From JAHEKD01 sp965215945 (GTDB taxonomy: Bacteria > Pseudomonadota > Gammaproteobacteria > Arenicellales > JAHEKD01), in NCBI GenBank assembly GCA_965215945.1, contig CBDCFC010000018.1, positions 124,001-188,000 of the forward strand: a stretch of 64,000 nucleotides of DNA, in the 5' to 3' direction. The position numbers were made by a program, and so were the translations under genes. The notes beneath the pieces were generated by a model. It was not told the origin of the DNA. It searched no databases and saw only the letters and a list, made by a program, of their open reading frames with translations. Below, in pieces: positions 1-8,773 of the stretch (its first letter is position 1; each line of letters begins with the position of its first letter).

Positions 1-516
1 CTGGCTTTCCATTGAGGTCAAAATAAAATTTCCGGTGCCATTAATAATTCCGGCAAGCCATTCAATTCGATTTGCTGCCAGGCCTTCCCTTATCGCTTTT
101 ATGACAGGAATACCACCTGCCACCGCTGCCTCAAAGGCAACAACTACATGATTTTTATGTGCGGCTGAGAAAATTTCATTCCCGTGAATGGCAATCAAAG
201 CCTTGTTTGCTGATACAACGTGTTTACCATTTTCGATCGCTTTCAACACGACATCGCGGGCCAGTTCTATGCCCCCCATTAACTCAACAATGACATCAAC
301 TTCAGGATGATTTGCAACAGCTAATGGATCATCAGTAATGGTTATGTCGGCACCATTAATGTCGCGTTTTTTGCCGGTGTCTTTGACAGCTGCAATAGTA
401 GGAATAATTTGCCGCCCCGCACGGCGGGAAATTTCATCGGCATTACGCAGCAACACTTTGACTGTGCCTGCGCCCACAGTACCTAGGCCTACGAGTCCTA
501 TCTTAACTGGCTTCAC
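1..516 (-). CDS. hom: Homoserine dehydrogenase, N-terminal part (runs off window)
   Basis: NAD(P)-dependent homoserine dehydrogenase reduces aspartate semialdehyde to homoserine in the threonine and methionine branch. Only the first 172 codons lie in the window, ending in frame at base 1. The start is a GTG at 516 behind an AAGGA ribosome site; the ATG two bases upstream would hit a stop at once. The Rossmann motif GLGTVG is at residues 10-15. ANKALIA holds the catalytic-region lysine, and the NGTGNFIL segment of the family is near the truncation. I see no aspartokinase domain before it, so it is the monofunctional form. It follows nlpD on the same strand by about 35 bases, in the place where rpoS often sits in gammaproteobacteria. 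Confidence 0.9.
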   Translation of the reverse strand, partial: MKPVKIGLVGLGTVGAGTVKVLLRNADEISRRAGRQIIPTIAAVKDTGKKRDINGADITITDDPLAVANHPEVDVIVELMGGIELARDVVLKAIENGKHVVSANKALIAIHGNEIFSAAHKNHVVVAFEAAVAGGIPVIKAIREGLAANRIEWLAGIINGTGNFILTSMESQ

Positions 517-552
517 ATTCTTTCCTTTGAATAAAACGACTAAAGCGCGATT

Positions 553-1368
553 TTATCCTACTTTTTTGGGTAAAAGGCTAAGAGGACTAACTGGTTTGCC
601 ATTTTTTCGAATCTCGAAATGTAGTTTGGCCTGGTTGGCATCGGAACTGCCAACCTCGGCAATTTTTTGGCCTTGTGAAATTTGGTCGCCCTCTTTGACA
701 TTCAATGATTGATTGTGCGCATAAGCGCTAAGATAAGTTTCATTGTGTTTGATAATAATCAGATTGCCATAGCCTTTTAAACCGTTACCGGCATAAACGA
801 CTTTTCCGGAGGCAGTTGCTTTAACATCAGCACCACGGTGGCTAATAATATCCAGGCCGTTATTTTGGCTGGATTTTTTATAATTAACGATGTTCAAAGC
901 GGCAATTGGCCAGCGCCAGGAATTATCGAATGGCACAAACTTTAGATTGGCGACCTCGGGTTGCGGCCGGGTTTCGGGTTCCTCGACCTCAGGTTGAGGT
1001 GGTTTGACGATTTCGGTTTCTGGCTGTTTAACTTCAATTTGATTGGTTTGCGCTTCAACGGGTCTAATTACATCATTCGTGACGTTCTTGTCATAGTTTT
1101 CAGGTTTAACCAGTGTTATTTTTTGGCCACGCTTGATCAAATATGGGTCGGGAATGCTATTCCAGGCCGCAAGTTCTTTATAATCAAGTCCCGCTAAAAA
1201 GGCGATGCTATACAATGTGTCACCGCTACCAGCTATATGAACAGTTTTTTTTGGTTTTACAAAAGATTGGTCATCGAGTGGTACTACGGGCGGCTGTGAA
1301 CAGGCGGCCAGTAGTAAATAAGCGAGTGAAAATGTCAGTGTAGTTCGTTTTTTATTTATAAGTGGCAT
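553..1368 (-). CDS. nlpD: NlpD-like LysM/LytM lipoprotein (degenerate M23 peptidase)
   Basis: Outer-membrane lipoprotein of 271 residues that probably activates a periplasmic N-acetylmuramoyl-L-alanine amidase at the septum. A lipobox LLAAC ends at Cys23. A LysM domain spans about residues 43-88, followed by a Pro/Glu-rich linker. A C-terminal LytM/M23 fold covers about 150-265. The zinc ligands are degenerate: the usual H-x-x-x-D is NNGLD, and the final H-x-H is KLH, so the domain is probably not a peptidase. This is the state known for E. coli NlpD and EnvC, which act by binding amidases. It overlaps the upstream yqaA-like gene by 17 bases and belongs to the surE-pcm set. Confidence 0.85.
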   Translation of the reverse strand: MPLINKKRTTLTFSLAYLLLAACSQPPVVPLDDQSFVKPKKTVHIAGSGDTLYSIAFLAGLDYKELAAWNSIPDPYLIKRGQKITLVKPENYDKNVTNDVIRPVEAQTNQIEVKQPETEIVKPPQPEVEEPETRPQPEVANLKFVPFDNSWRWPIAALNIVNYKKSSQNNGLDIISHRGADVKATASGKVVYAGNGLKGYGNLIIIKHNETYLSAYAHNQSLNVKEGDQISQGQKIAEVGSSDANQAKLHFEIRKNGKPVSPLSLLPKKVG

Positions 1369-1939
1369 AAAAAATCAACAAGATAGTGACAATTACTAAA
1401 GTTATCCATCCGATTATATCAATAACTTTATGTAATTGCTCGCCATATCTTGGTCCAAACCACTTTCCTAATGCAGCGACCAGGAAGAATCTACCACCTC
1501 GCCCAATCACAGAAGCGACCACAAATGGTATAAAAGCCATACTTAGCACACCAGCGGTTATGGTGAAAATTTTATAAGGAATGGGTGTGAACCCGGCAAT
1601 AAAAACGATCCAGATACCATATTGATCAAACAGGCCTTTGACGTGTTCAAATTTTTCCTGGGCATGGTAAAAGTTAATGATGTCTTCACCAATAAAAGTA
1701 AATAAATATTTACCGATCAGATAACCAAGCACCCCCCCAATTACAGAAGTAATAGTGGTAATAAATGCATAACGCCAACTTTTTTCAGGTTTGGCGATAG
1801 CCATTGGCAACAACATCACATCAGGTGGGATTGGAAAAAAACTTGATTCCGCCAAACTTAGACCACCGAGATAGCGTTCCGCCATTGGATGGGCGGCCCA
1901 ACCTAATACCTTGGTGTACAAGGTAGAGAAGATTCTCAT
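1352..1939 (-). CDS. YqaA/DedA-family inner-membrane protein
   Basis: Polytopic membrane protein of 195 residues in the SNARE-associated/DedA superfamily, closest to the YqaA branch. DedA-type proteins are implicated in lipid-carrier flipping and membrane homeostasis, but the YqaA role is not settled. The sequence shows the N-terminal segment with SFFPIPPDV, a Gly-rich membrane segment (GGVLGYLIG) and the FIAGFTPIPYKIFTI signature. The start codon overlaps the pcm stop by one base (TAATG), which implies translational coupling. The 3' end runs 17 bases into nlpD. Confidence 0.8.
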   Translation of the reverse strand: MRIFSTLYTKVLGWAAHPMAERYLGGLSLAESSFFPIPPDVMLLPMAIAKPEKSWRYAFITTITSVIGGVLGYLIGKYLFTFIGEDIINFYHAQEKFEHVKGLFDQYGIWIVFIAGFTPIPYKIFTITAGVLSMAFIPFVVASVIGRGGRFFLVAALGKWFGPRYGEQLHKVIDIIGWITLVIVTILLIFYATYK

Positions 1940-2610
1940 TATTTTTCTATTCCACGCTTAAAGGCAACAAAACGAACCGCCGATACATTCTCTTCGATGA
2001 ATTCATCATTATGTTTGGTGATCACCTTAAGCAGCTGATGATCATTATCACCTACTGGCATTACCAATCGTCCACCTGGTGCGAGTTGTTCAAGCAGTTT
2101 TTTAGGGATGTCATCTGATGCTGCTGCCGCCAGTATGCCATCAAATGGTGCATTCTCAGGCCATCCGTCATAGCCATCGGCAATTTCTAATGAAGTGTTC
2201 TTTATTTTTAAGTCGTAAAGTCGGTTGCGGGCATCCCACATTAACTCTGCGATTCGTTCAATTGAATATATGTGGCTACATAATTGTGCTAAAACAGCCG
2301 TCTGGTATCCACAACCAGTACCAATTTCCAACACTTTTTCCAGTGGTCGCTGGGTGTCGGCCAGTAAAAGCTCTGTCATTAAGGCGACTATATAGGGCTG
2401 TGATATAGTTTGTCCGTGGCCGATGGGTAAAGCAATGTTTTCATAGGCACGAGATTCCAAGGCTTTGGGTAAAAAAATATGTCTTGGAATTTTGGACATC
2501 ACCCATAAAACCTCCTCGTTTTTAATACCCGCATCTCTAAGTTGTTCTATTAGTCTGTTACGCGCGCGATCAGAAGTCATCCCTGAACCGGAAAATTTAC
2601 TCTCAGCCAT
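1939..2610 (-). CDS. pcm: Protein-L-isoaspartate O-methyltransferase
   Basis: SAM-dependent enzyme that methylates L-isoaspartyl residues in aged proteins to start their repair. The 223-residue product has the family N-terminus (RNRLIEQLRDAGI) and the GHGQTISQPYIVA segment next to the active site. Motif I of the class I methyltransferase fold is EIGTGCGYQTAVLAQL. I place the start at the ATG at 2610, which overlaps the surE stop as TGATG, rather than the TTG one codon earlier. The order surE-pcm is classic for gammaproteobacteria. Confidence 0.93.
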   Translation of the reverse strand: MAESKFSGSGMTSDRARNRLIEQLRDAGIKNEEVLWVMSKIPRHIFLPKALESRAYENIALPIGHGQTISQPYIVALMTELLLADTQRPLEKVLEIGTGCGYQTAVLAQLCSHIYSIERIAELMWDARNRLYDLKIKNTSLEIADGYDGWPENAPFDGILAAAASDDIPKKLLEQLAPGGRLVMPVGDNDHQLLKVITKHNDEFIEENVSAVRFVAFKRGIEK

Positions 2611-3359
2611 CAATCAAGTCCGTTAAGCCATTGTTTAAGCGTATCGATGCTTGAATACGAAGTCAGGTCAATCTTGATAGGTGTCACAGAAATATATCCA
2701 TTAGCCACCGCGTAAAAATCGGTACCTGGTCCTTCATCATCACCCTTTCCGGGGGGTCCGACCCAATATATTTCTTCACCTGAGGGTGTTTTAGATTGAA
2801 TGATCGGTTCCGATTTGTGTCGTTGTCCAAGCCGGGTAACCTGCCAGCCCTTGATATGTTGGTACGGTAAATCGGGCACATTAACATTCAAAATATTATC
2901 GGCGCCAAGTGGGTGTTGATTCATTTTTTCCAGCAGCCGCACCACCGCTTTCGCCGCAGACTCGAAATGGCTGACTTGTTCACCAACTAACGAAACAGCG
3001 ATAGCCGGAAGCCCTAAAAACCGCCCCTCTGTGGCAGCGGCAACTGTTCCGGAGTAAAGCACGTCGTCACCTAAATTAGCACCGTTATTGATTCCAGCAA
3101 TAACCATGTCGGGAGTCGGTTTTACATAACCAGTTATTGCCAAATGGACACAATCAGTTGGTGTGCCTTCAACGTAATGAAACCCGTTGTCCGCCTGGTA
3201 AACGCGCAGTGGGTTTTTCAACGTTAAGGAATTGCTTGCCCCGCTTCGGTTGCGATCTGGCGCAACAACAGTGACATCCGCTATCTCTTCTAGGTACTGA
3301 GCCAAACAGGCAATGCCTGACGCAAGATAGCCATCATCATTACTAACCAGAATTTTCAA
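2610..3359 (-). CDS. surE: 5'/3'-nucleotidase SurE
   Basis: Metal-dependent nucleoside monophosphatase of 249 residues, linked to stationary-phase survival. The N-terminal SNDDG motif supplies the metal-binding Asp pair. The conserved Ser is in YSGTVAAA, and an Asn in INNGANLG completes the metal site. The GTPTDCV segment is also typical. Length matches the family. It begins 2 bases after the pseudokinase gene and is coupled to pcm by a one-base overlap. Confidence 0.95.
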   Translation of the reverse strand: MKILVSNDDGYLASGIACLAQYLEEIADVTVVAPDRNRSGASNSLTLKNPLRVYQADNGFHYVEGTPTDCVHLAITGYVKPTPDMVIAGINNGANLGDDVLYSGTVAAATEGRFLGLPAIAVSLVGEQVSHFESAAKAVVRLLEKMNQHPLGADNILNVNVPDLPYQHIKGWQVTRLGQRHKSEPIIQSKTPSGEEIYWVGPPGKGDDEGPGTDFYAVANGYISVTPIKIDLTSYSSIDTLKQWLNGLD

Positions 3360-3361
3360 AA

Positions 3362-5902
3362 CTAATTTCGAGTGGGAATTTTAGATAGTGCTTTTTTAGC
3401 TTCTTGATGCCCGTTTGACAAGGCTTTTTTCAACCAAAATTCGGCTTGCTCTATATCCTTATCGACTCCTAATCCTTTTGCATAAGCTAACCCCAAACGG
3501 TATTGTGCCGGGCCGTAACCTTTTTCTGCCGAACTCTGATACCATCTGACGGCTCTGGCCGTATCTGAATCAACATACCAGCCTTTTTCGTAAATAACAC
3601 CCATGGCTTTTTCTGCCCAGGGCTGACGATATTTAGCGTTTTGATTGACATAATCCAGCGAACGTTTCAGCCAGAATGTTGATTCGGCAAAATTCTGTTC
3701 TGTTCCTCTTCCGGCTGCATACATTTCGGCGAGAATATATTGAGCTCTGCCCTCACTTTGATTTGCGGCATCTAACATTGTATTGAACAGCTTATTCGAA
3801 TAACGACCGGAATCATAAGTATTATAGGCAGCAGCAAGTTGCACTCGGTTAATGGCAGGCGATTGTGGTTCTACGACTGCAGTTTGTTCTGGCCCTTGGT
3901 CTTTGAGTTCAGCAGGCTCCTCTGTGGTAACCGGGATTGTTGAAATATTTTTGTCAGCTTCAACGCTAGGAGTATCGCCGACTTGTGGTGGACTATTTTC
4001 GTTGTTATTTTCTGTCTCAATTTGAGGTGCCCTAGATTTGATTTCTTCAGCTTTAGCTAATTCTTCCAGTAAACGTTTTTTTTCCTCTTCTACTTTCAGT
4101 TCAGCTTTTAAATCCGTAATTTGCTGCAAAAAGCCATCAAGTCTTGGATCATTTGGCCTGACTCTGATTAGATCGGTTAAGTGGCGACTGGCCTTGTCGG
4201 GGTCTTTGTTATCTATGGCTTTTAAGGCAAAAGAGAAATAGGTGTCAGCAATATCATCTAACCCGGTGATGGCCCGTTCATTGTCTTGTTGAATTTCTAA
4301 AGCCTGCGAAAAATAATCATAGGCACTTTGCCCTTCAGGTTTGAGCAGGCTGAAGTTTTCAAGCGCATCTTCAGCTTTTCCAAGCAATTCTGCCACTTGT
4401 GCCTGCCGGGCTTGTTCTTGAGCTAATTGTTCTGCCGCAAGTTCAGCTTCGCGTGCTTTTAATTCCTCCTCAACAAGGCGCTGGACTTCTTCCTCCTTTT
4501 GCAAATTCGCATAAAATTCTCTACGTGCCTCATCAGATTCTTGGCTAATATCACTGCTTTCTACTTCGTCTTCATTAATTTGGTTTGTAGTTAGCGCTGG
4601 TTCTTCGGGACCACTTTTTATTTCTTTTGCTGGCTCGGATTCTGTTGGCCCAGGTTCTACAGGTTCAGGGTCAAGCAAAAGTTGTGCTTCTTGGTTTGCC
4701 CCTGTCGGCAAATTCTTTTGGGTTAATTCGTGTTGATATATCTGGTAGCCAGTCACGCTTAGAAAAGCAATAAGCGCCAGGCTTAACGTCCAATAGAAAA
4801 ATTTACCTGAACTACTAGTCCTTGCTGTGTATGCCTGTGTATCGCTGCTTATTTCTGAATCTTGGGTCGGTAAATTGCTTCGCTCGGCAAGTTTTGCCAT
4901 CGGAATGATGTTTTCATTATTTTGCGTTTCATCAGCAATGTCAGAAGAAGTAGACTGTGATGAGCGCAGATTTTTATTTTGTTTTTGAAAATTAACTACA
5001 CCTAACATTAAATCAGCCGAATCCGGTCTGTCTTCAACATAAGGCTTGAGCATCCAATCAATGTTAGACAGTATCAAGTTTGAATATTGACCCTTGCCTA
5101 TCTCGACCGCTGGTGTTAGTGGATCGGGATCACCTTTAATCAGTGCCGTGTGTCTGGTTGATGCATCGATTGGCCTGATAAGAGAAATTGACTCATATAA
5201 ACTCGCTCCCAATGCATATAAATCACTCCACGGGCCAATATTGCCATCAAGCCCATACTGCTCCAATGGAGTATAACCAGGTGCCAGTGATACAGTATAG
5301 GTTTTGGTGTACTGCGCAAGCCGATAACGGGCTAAACCCTGGCCTAGTAATAACGGATGCCCATGGTTGCGGATAAACAAATTTGCAGGACTGACGCTGG
5401 TGTGCAATAAATTGCGTGCGTGTAGTTCTCGTAAACCTTGCAAGCCGGTTCTAAGTAATTCATTGATCTGTTTGTCACTGAGTTGTCCATCGCCATCATC
5501 GAGAATTTGGCGCAGACTCCTGCCATCATCGTATTCGCTGATTAGATAACCGGTGCCATTAGCTTCACGATATTCAATAATGTTGGGCAAGTAAGCGGAG
5601 TGTATTTGACTGACAAGCCGGGCTTCTAACAGAAATTCGCTTAGGCCAAATTCAAAATCTGTGAAGCGATCCTGATTTTCAGAAGTGACAGAAAACCCAT
5701 CACTTTGACGAATGGCCAGGCTCTTGGGGAAATATTCATGGATGACAACATTTCGCTCAGCGCGATTATCCCAGGCGTAATAGCTAATACGAAAATCACC
5801 GATATTAAGTATCGATTCAATCTCATATTGATCCAGATGATAGCCAACGGCCAAATGCACCGGATGATGTTGATAGTCCGTATTGTCAGCTGTTCGCTGC
5901 AT
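3362..5902 (-). CDS. Membrane pseudokinase with coiled coil and Sel1-like repeats
   Basis: Protein of 846 residues with a protein-kinase fold at about residues 20-310, one transmembrane segment at about 366-387, an acidic low-complexity stretch, a Glu/Ala/Gln-rich coiled coil at about 465-510, and Sel1-like repeats (GRAQYILAEMYAAGRG, GPAQYRLGLAYAKGLG) from about 712 to the end. The kinase part resembles the family with VAIKEYFP, but the VAIK lysine is His55 (VVIHEYFP). HRD is HTS with Ser169, and DFG is GQG with Gly187. The glycine loop is also altered. The F-helix region (GPWSDLYALGASLY) is kept, so the fold is probably intact and catalysis lost. Predicted topology is N-terminal cytoplasmic domain and C-terminal periplasmic repeats. 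The substrate or partner is unknown. It lies 2 bases before surE and just downstream of tRNA-Leu. Confidence 0.8.
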   Translation of the reverse strand: MQRTADNTDYQHHPVHLAVGYHLDQYEIESILNIGDFRISYYAWDNRAERNVVIHEYFPKSLAIRQSDGFSVTSENQDRFTDFEFGLSEFLLEARLVSQIHSAYLPNIIEYREANGTGYLISEYDDGRSLRQILDDGDGQLSDKQINELLRTGLQGLRELHARNLLHTSVSPANLFIRNHGHPLLLGQGLARYRLAQYTKTYTVSLAPGYTPLEQYGLDGNIGPWSDLYALGASLYESISLIRPIDASTRHTALIKGDPDPLTPAVEIGKGQYSNLILSNIDWMLKPYVEDRPDSADLMLGVVNFQKQNKNLRSSQSTSSDIADETQNNENIIPMAKLAERSNLPTQDSEISSDTQAYTARTSSSGKFFYWTLSLALIAFLSVTGYQIYQHELTQKNLPTGANQEAQLLLDPEPVEPGPTESEPAKEIKSGPEEPALTTNQINEDEVESSDISQESDEARREFYANLQKEEEVQRLVEEELKAREAELAAEQLAQEQARQAQVAELLGKAEDALENFSLLKPEGQSAYDYFSQALEIQQDNERAITGLDDIADTYFSFALKAIDNKDPDKASRHLTDLIRVRPNDPRLDGFLQQITDLKAELKVEEEKKRLLEELAKAEEIKSRAPQIETENNNENSPPQVGDTPSVEADKNISTIPVTTEEPAELKDQGPEQTAVVEPQSPAINRVQLAAAYNTYDSGRYSNKLFNTMLDAANQSEGRAQYILAEMYAAGRGTEQNFAESTFWLKRSLDYVNQNAKYRQPWAEKAMGVIYEKGWYVDSDTARAVRWYQSSAEKGYGPAQYRLGLAYAKGLGVDKDIEQAEFWLKKALSNGHQEAKKALSKIPTRN

Positions 5903-5925
5903 TTATTTTTTATCTCACAAGATGA

Positions 5926-6014
5926 TGGTGCCCAGGGCCGGACTCGAACCGGCACGGGATATTATCCCGAGGGATTTTAAGTCCCTTGCGTCTACCAAAT
6001 TCCGCCACCTGGGC
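5926..6014 (-). tRNA. leuZ: tRNA-Leu (anticodon TAA)
   Basis: Full cloverleaf on the minus strand with acceptor arms GCCCAGG and CCTGGGC. The anticodon loop CTTAAAA reads UUA codons. A long variable arm (CTCGGGATAATATCCCG) marks it as class II, and the T loop is TTCGAGT. The CCA end is encoded. It is the last of three tRNAs in the order Gly-Cys-Leu after pgsA, the same order as glyW-cysT-leuZ in E. coli. Confidence 0.97.
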
Positions 6015-6071
6015 ACATTTGCTTGTCTCCTAAAGTGTGATTAACTTGATTTAGAAATTATAACCTAACAA

Positions 6072-6145
6072 TGGAGGCTGAGCCCGGAATCGAACCGAGG
6101 TAAACGGCTTTGCAGGCCGCTGCATAACCACTCTGCCACTCAGCC
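6072..6145 (-). tRNA. cysT: tRNA-Cys (anticodon GCA)
   Basis: Cloverleaf of 74 bases including an encoded CCA. Acceptor strands are GGCTGAG and CTCAGCC with discriminator U, as expected for tRNA-Cys. The anticodon loop CTGCAAA gives GCA and the T loop is TTCGATT. It is the middle gene of the tRNA trio. Confidence 0.97.
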
Positions 6146-6220
6146 GTTAAGGCTTTTGTCCAATCAGTTCAAGCATTGTATACAAAAAGGGAAAGCACAG
6201 TCGGCTTTCCCCTATTATTC

Positions 6221-6296
<76 letters not shown>

Positions 6297-6368
6297 CGTT
6301 CATTTAATATACTCTATTTAAGCATAGCAAAAAATGAGAAGCGATTTTATCTGGGATATAAGTGATGT

Positions 6369-6950
6369 TCAAGCATCATCTTTGAGGTATGGCCAGGTTG
6401 CCTTGAGATAAATATACATCGACCAGAGTGTCAGCAAGGCAGCAATTATCAGCAGTAATTCACCGATTTTTAAGATTGGTAATCCTTTGAAAGGCATTTG
6501 GTAAAGCAACAAACTAATCGCTATCATTTGAAAAGTTGTTTTTACTTTACCGATGTAGGATACTGTCACGTTACCCCGTTTACCAATCTCAGCCATCCAC
6601 TCCCGCAAAGCCGAGACAATAATTTCGCGACATAAAATAATGCTCACCACACAGGTAAACAACGAAACACTCCAGACACTTTGCAAAATGTCCTTATCGG
6701 TCGCTAATAATACTAATGCTACAGCGACGATTAATTTATCGGCAACCGGATCCAGGAAAGCACCAAACTTGGAATCCTGTTCTAATCGTCTAGCCAAATA
6801 GCCGTCCAGCCAGTCGGTGATTGCGGCGGTTACAAAAATAATAGTCGCAACCAGATGTGACCAGGAAAAATCAAGCAGATATACGATTACCATGATAGGA
6901 ATCAAAATAACTCGTAACAACGTAAGACTATTAGGTAAGTTGAACGTCAT
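6369..6950 (-). CDS. pgsA: CDP-diacylglycerol--glycerol-3-phosphate 3-phosphatidyltransferase
   Basis: Integral membrane enzyme of 193 residues that makes phosphatidylglycerol phosphate, the first committed step to phosphatidylglycerol and cardiolipin. The CDP-alcohol phosphotransferase signature D-x2-DG-x2-AR-x8-G-x3-D-x3-D is complete, from TDWLDGYLARR to FLDPVADK. Several hydrophobic helices surround it. It starts 2 bases after uvrC and leads into the tRNA trio, the same order as in E. coli. Confidence 0.96.
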   Translation of the reverse strand: MTFNLPNSLTLLRVILIPIMVIVYLLDFSWSHLVATIIFVTAAITDWLDGYLARRLEQDSKFGAFLDPVADKLIVAVALVLLATDKDILQSVWSVSLFTCVVSIILCREIIVSALREWMAEIGKRGNVTVSYIGKVKTTFQMIAISLLLYQMPFKGLPILKIGELLLIIAALLTLWSMYIYLKATWPYLKDDA

Positions 6951-6952
6951 GT

Positions 6953-8773
6953 TTAGTGAAAATGTTTGTAAACGGATTCTGCAAGCTGTCTGCTAATCCC
7001 TTCGACATTCTGCAAATCATCAACACCGGCTCGTTTTATGCCTTGTATACCGCCGAAATAAGTCAGTAATGCCTTGCGGCGTTTATTTCCAATTCCTGGT
7101 ATTTTTTCCAGTTGTGACTGAAAACGATTTTTAGATCGTTTTTGTCTGTGGCCGGTGATCGCGAAGCGGTGCGCCTCATCTCGTATTTGCTGAATCAAAT
7201 GTAAAGCGGAGCTGGTTTTCTTAAGATGATAGATTTTAGTATCCGTCCCGGCAACGATCAATTTTTCAAGTCCAGGCTTGCGCCCTTCACCTTTAGCAAC
7301 GCCGATTAACTGAATACTATTTATTGCAAATTCACTCATTACTTCGTTGGCTATATTGAGTTGACCGATTCCACCGTCAATTAAAATCATATCAGGAAGT
7401 GTACCCTGTTCATTCACAATACGTGAGTAGCGTCTTGTTAACGTTTGTCGCATGGCAGCATAATCGTCACCGGCGGTAACATCAGTGATGTTAAAACGGC
7501 GATAATCTTTCTTTAACGCCCCCGATTTGTCAAAGACTACACAGGAACCAACTGTTGATTCGCCCTGCGAATGACTGATGTCAAAACACTCTATTCGTTC
7601 GGGTACTGATTCGAGTACTAACTCAGTTTTTAAAGCTTTAAACATGTCTTCATAACGTGTATTGGCTTTTTCTTTTTGTTGCAAATAATTTAAAGCATTC
7701 TCAGTCGTTAATGCCAACCACTTTGCCCGATCACTTCTCACCGAGTCTTTAATGATCAAACTGACAGTCGATTTATTTAGTGAAGACAAGGCACTTTCAA
7801 GTAGGCTGCGTTGGGTTAATTTTTTGTTGACAATAATTTCATCAGGCAAAGGATGGGAGGAATAATATTGAGAAATAAAAGATTCCAGTAAGTCATTATC
7901 ACTGTATTCAAGTTTATTCTTTACCGGATAGTAACGCGTACCCACGAGCCTGCCGCTGCGGACAAATGTTACCGCCACACAATAATTGTATTGAAAAGCG
8001 GCGAGCGCACATAGGTCAATATCGATTTTGGTGCCTTCAATATTCTGGTTCTGATAAATTCGTTGCAACGCAAGTAATTTATCACGGTATAAAGCTGCTT
8101 CTTCAAACTTTAATTGTTTGGAAAGTGCATTAATTTTTTCGCTAAACACTGTCAGTAGCTCGTCACTTTTACCTTCTAAAAATAATTGCACCAGCTTAAC
8201 GTTTTCACCATAGTCCCTTTCATTAATAAAATTTACACACGGCGCCGGACAACGTTTGATTTGGTATTGCAAACAAGGTCGGCTGCGATTGGAATAAAAA
8301 CTGTCACGGCATTGCCTGACCGGAAATATTTTTTGTAACAATGCCAATGTTTCGCGAACCGATTTTGCACTTGGGTATGGGCCATAAAGTTTGCCTTTAA
8401 CTTTGCGAGTGCCACGATAAAAACCAAGCCGGGGGAAAGCATGTCGAGTGTCGAGGTAAATATAAGGATAGCTTTTATCATCCCGCAGTTGAATATTGAA
8501 ACGAGGTTGATATTCTTTAATCAGGTTACTCTCTAACAGTAAAGCCTCAGCTTCGGTGCCGGTAACAATAACATTCATGGATGAAACTTTGTTAATCATC
8601 ACCTGTAGCTTTGTGGTTAGTGGCTTACCTGAGAAGTAGCTGACGACTCGCTTTTTTAAGTTCGCTGCTTTGCCAACGTATAAACACTTCTTGTTTTTGT
8701 CGTACATCAAGTAAATCCCCGGAGATTGGCTCAGGGTTTTGGCGTATTCTTTACCGTCGAATTGGTTAGGCAT
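6953..8773 (-). CDS. uvrC: Excinuclease ABC subunit C
   Basis: Nucleotide excision repair endonuclease of 606 residues that cuts both sides of a lesion held by UvrB. The GIY-YIG domain is at the N-terminus (PGIYLMYD, LYVGKAANLKKRV). A Cys cluster precedes the UVR motif near residues 200-235. The C-terminal RNase H-like nuclease contains ECFDISHSQG and LIDGGIGQL. Helix-hairpin-helix repeats close the protein (IPGIGNKRRKALL). Its start overlaps the end of the uracil-DNA glycosylase gene by 8 bases. Confidence 0.97.
   Translation of the reverse strand: MPNQFDGKEYAKTLSQSPGIYLMYDKNKKCLYVGKAANLKKRVVSYFSGKPLTTKLQVMINKVSSMNVIVTGTEAEALLLESNLIKEYQPRFNIQLRDDKSYPYIYLDTRHAFPRLGFYRGTRKVKGKLYGPYPSAKSVRETLALLQKIFPVRQCRDSFYSNRSRPCLQYQIKRCPAPCVNFINERDYGENVKLVQLFLEGKSDELLTVFSEKINALSKQLKFEEAALYRDKLLALQRIYQNQNIEGTKIDIDLCALAAFQYNYCVAVTFVRSGRLVGTRYYPVKNKLEYSDNDLLESFISQYYSSHPLPDEIIVNKKLTQRSLLESALSSLNKSTVSLIIKDSVRSDRAKWLALTTENALNYLQQKEKANTRYEDMFKALKTELVLESVPERIECFDISHSQGESTVGSCVVFDKSGALKKDYRRFNITDVTAGDDYAAMRQTLTRRYSRIVNEQGTLPDMILIDGGIGQLNIANEVMSEFAINSIQLIGVAKGEGRKPGLEKLIVAGTDTKIYHLKKTSSALHLIQQIRDEAHRFAITGHRQKRSKNRFQSQLEKIPGIGNKRRKALLTYFGGIQGIKRAGVDDLQNVEGISRQLAESVYKHFH

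Noticed and set aside
338..712. Plus-strand open frame across hom and nlpD
   Set aside because: It crosses two recognisable minus-strand genes and the gap between them, and resembles no protein family.
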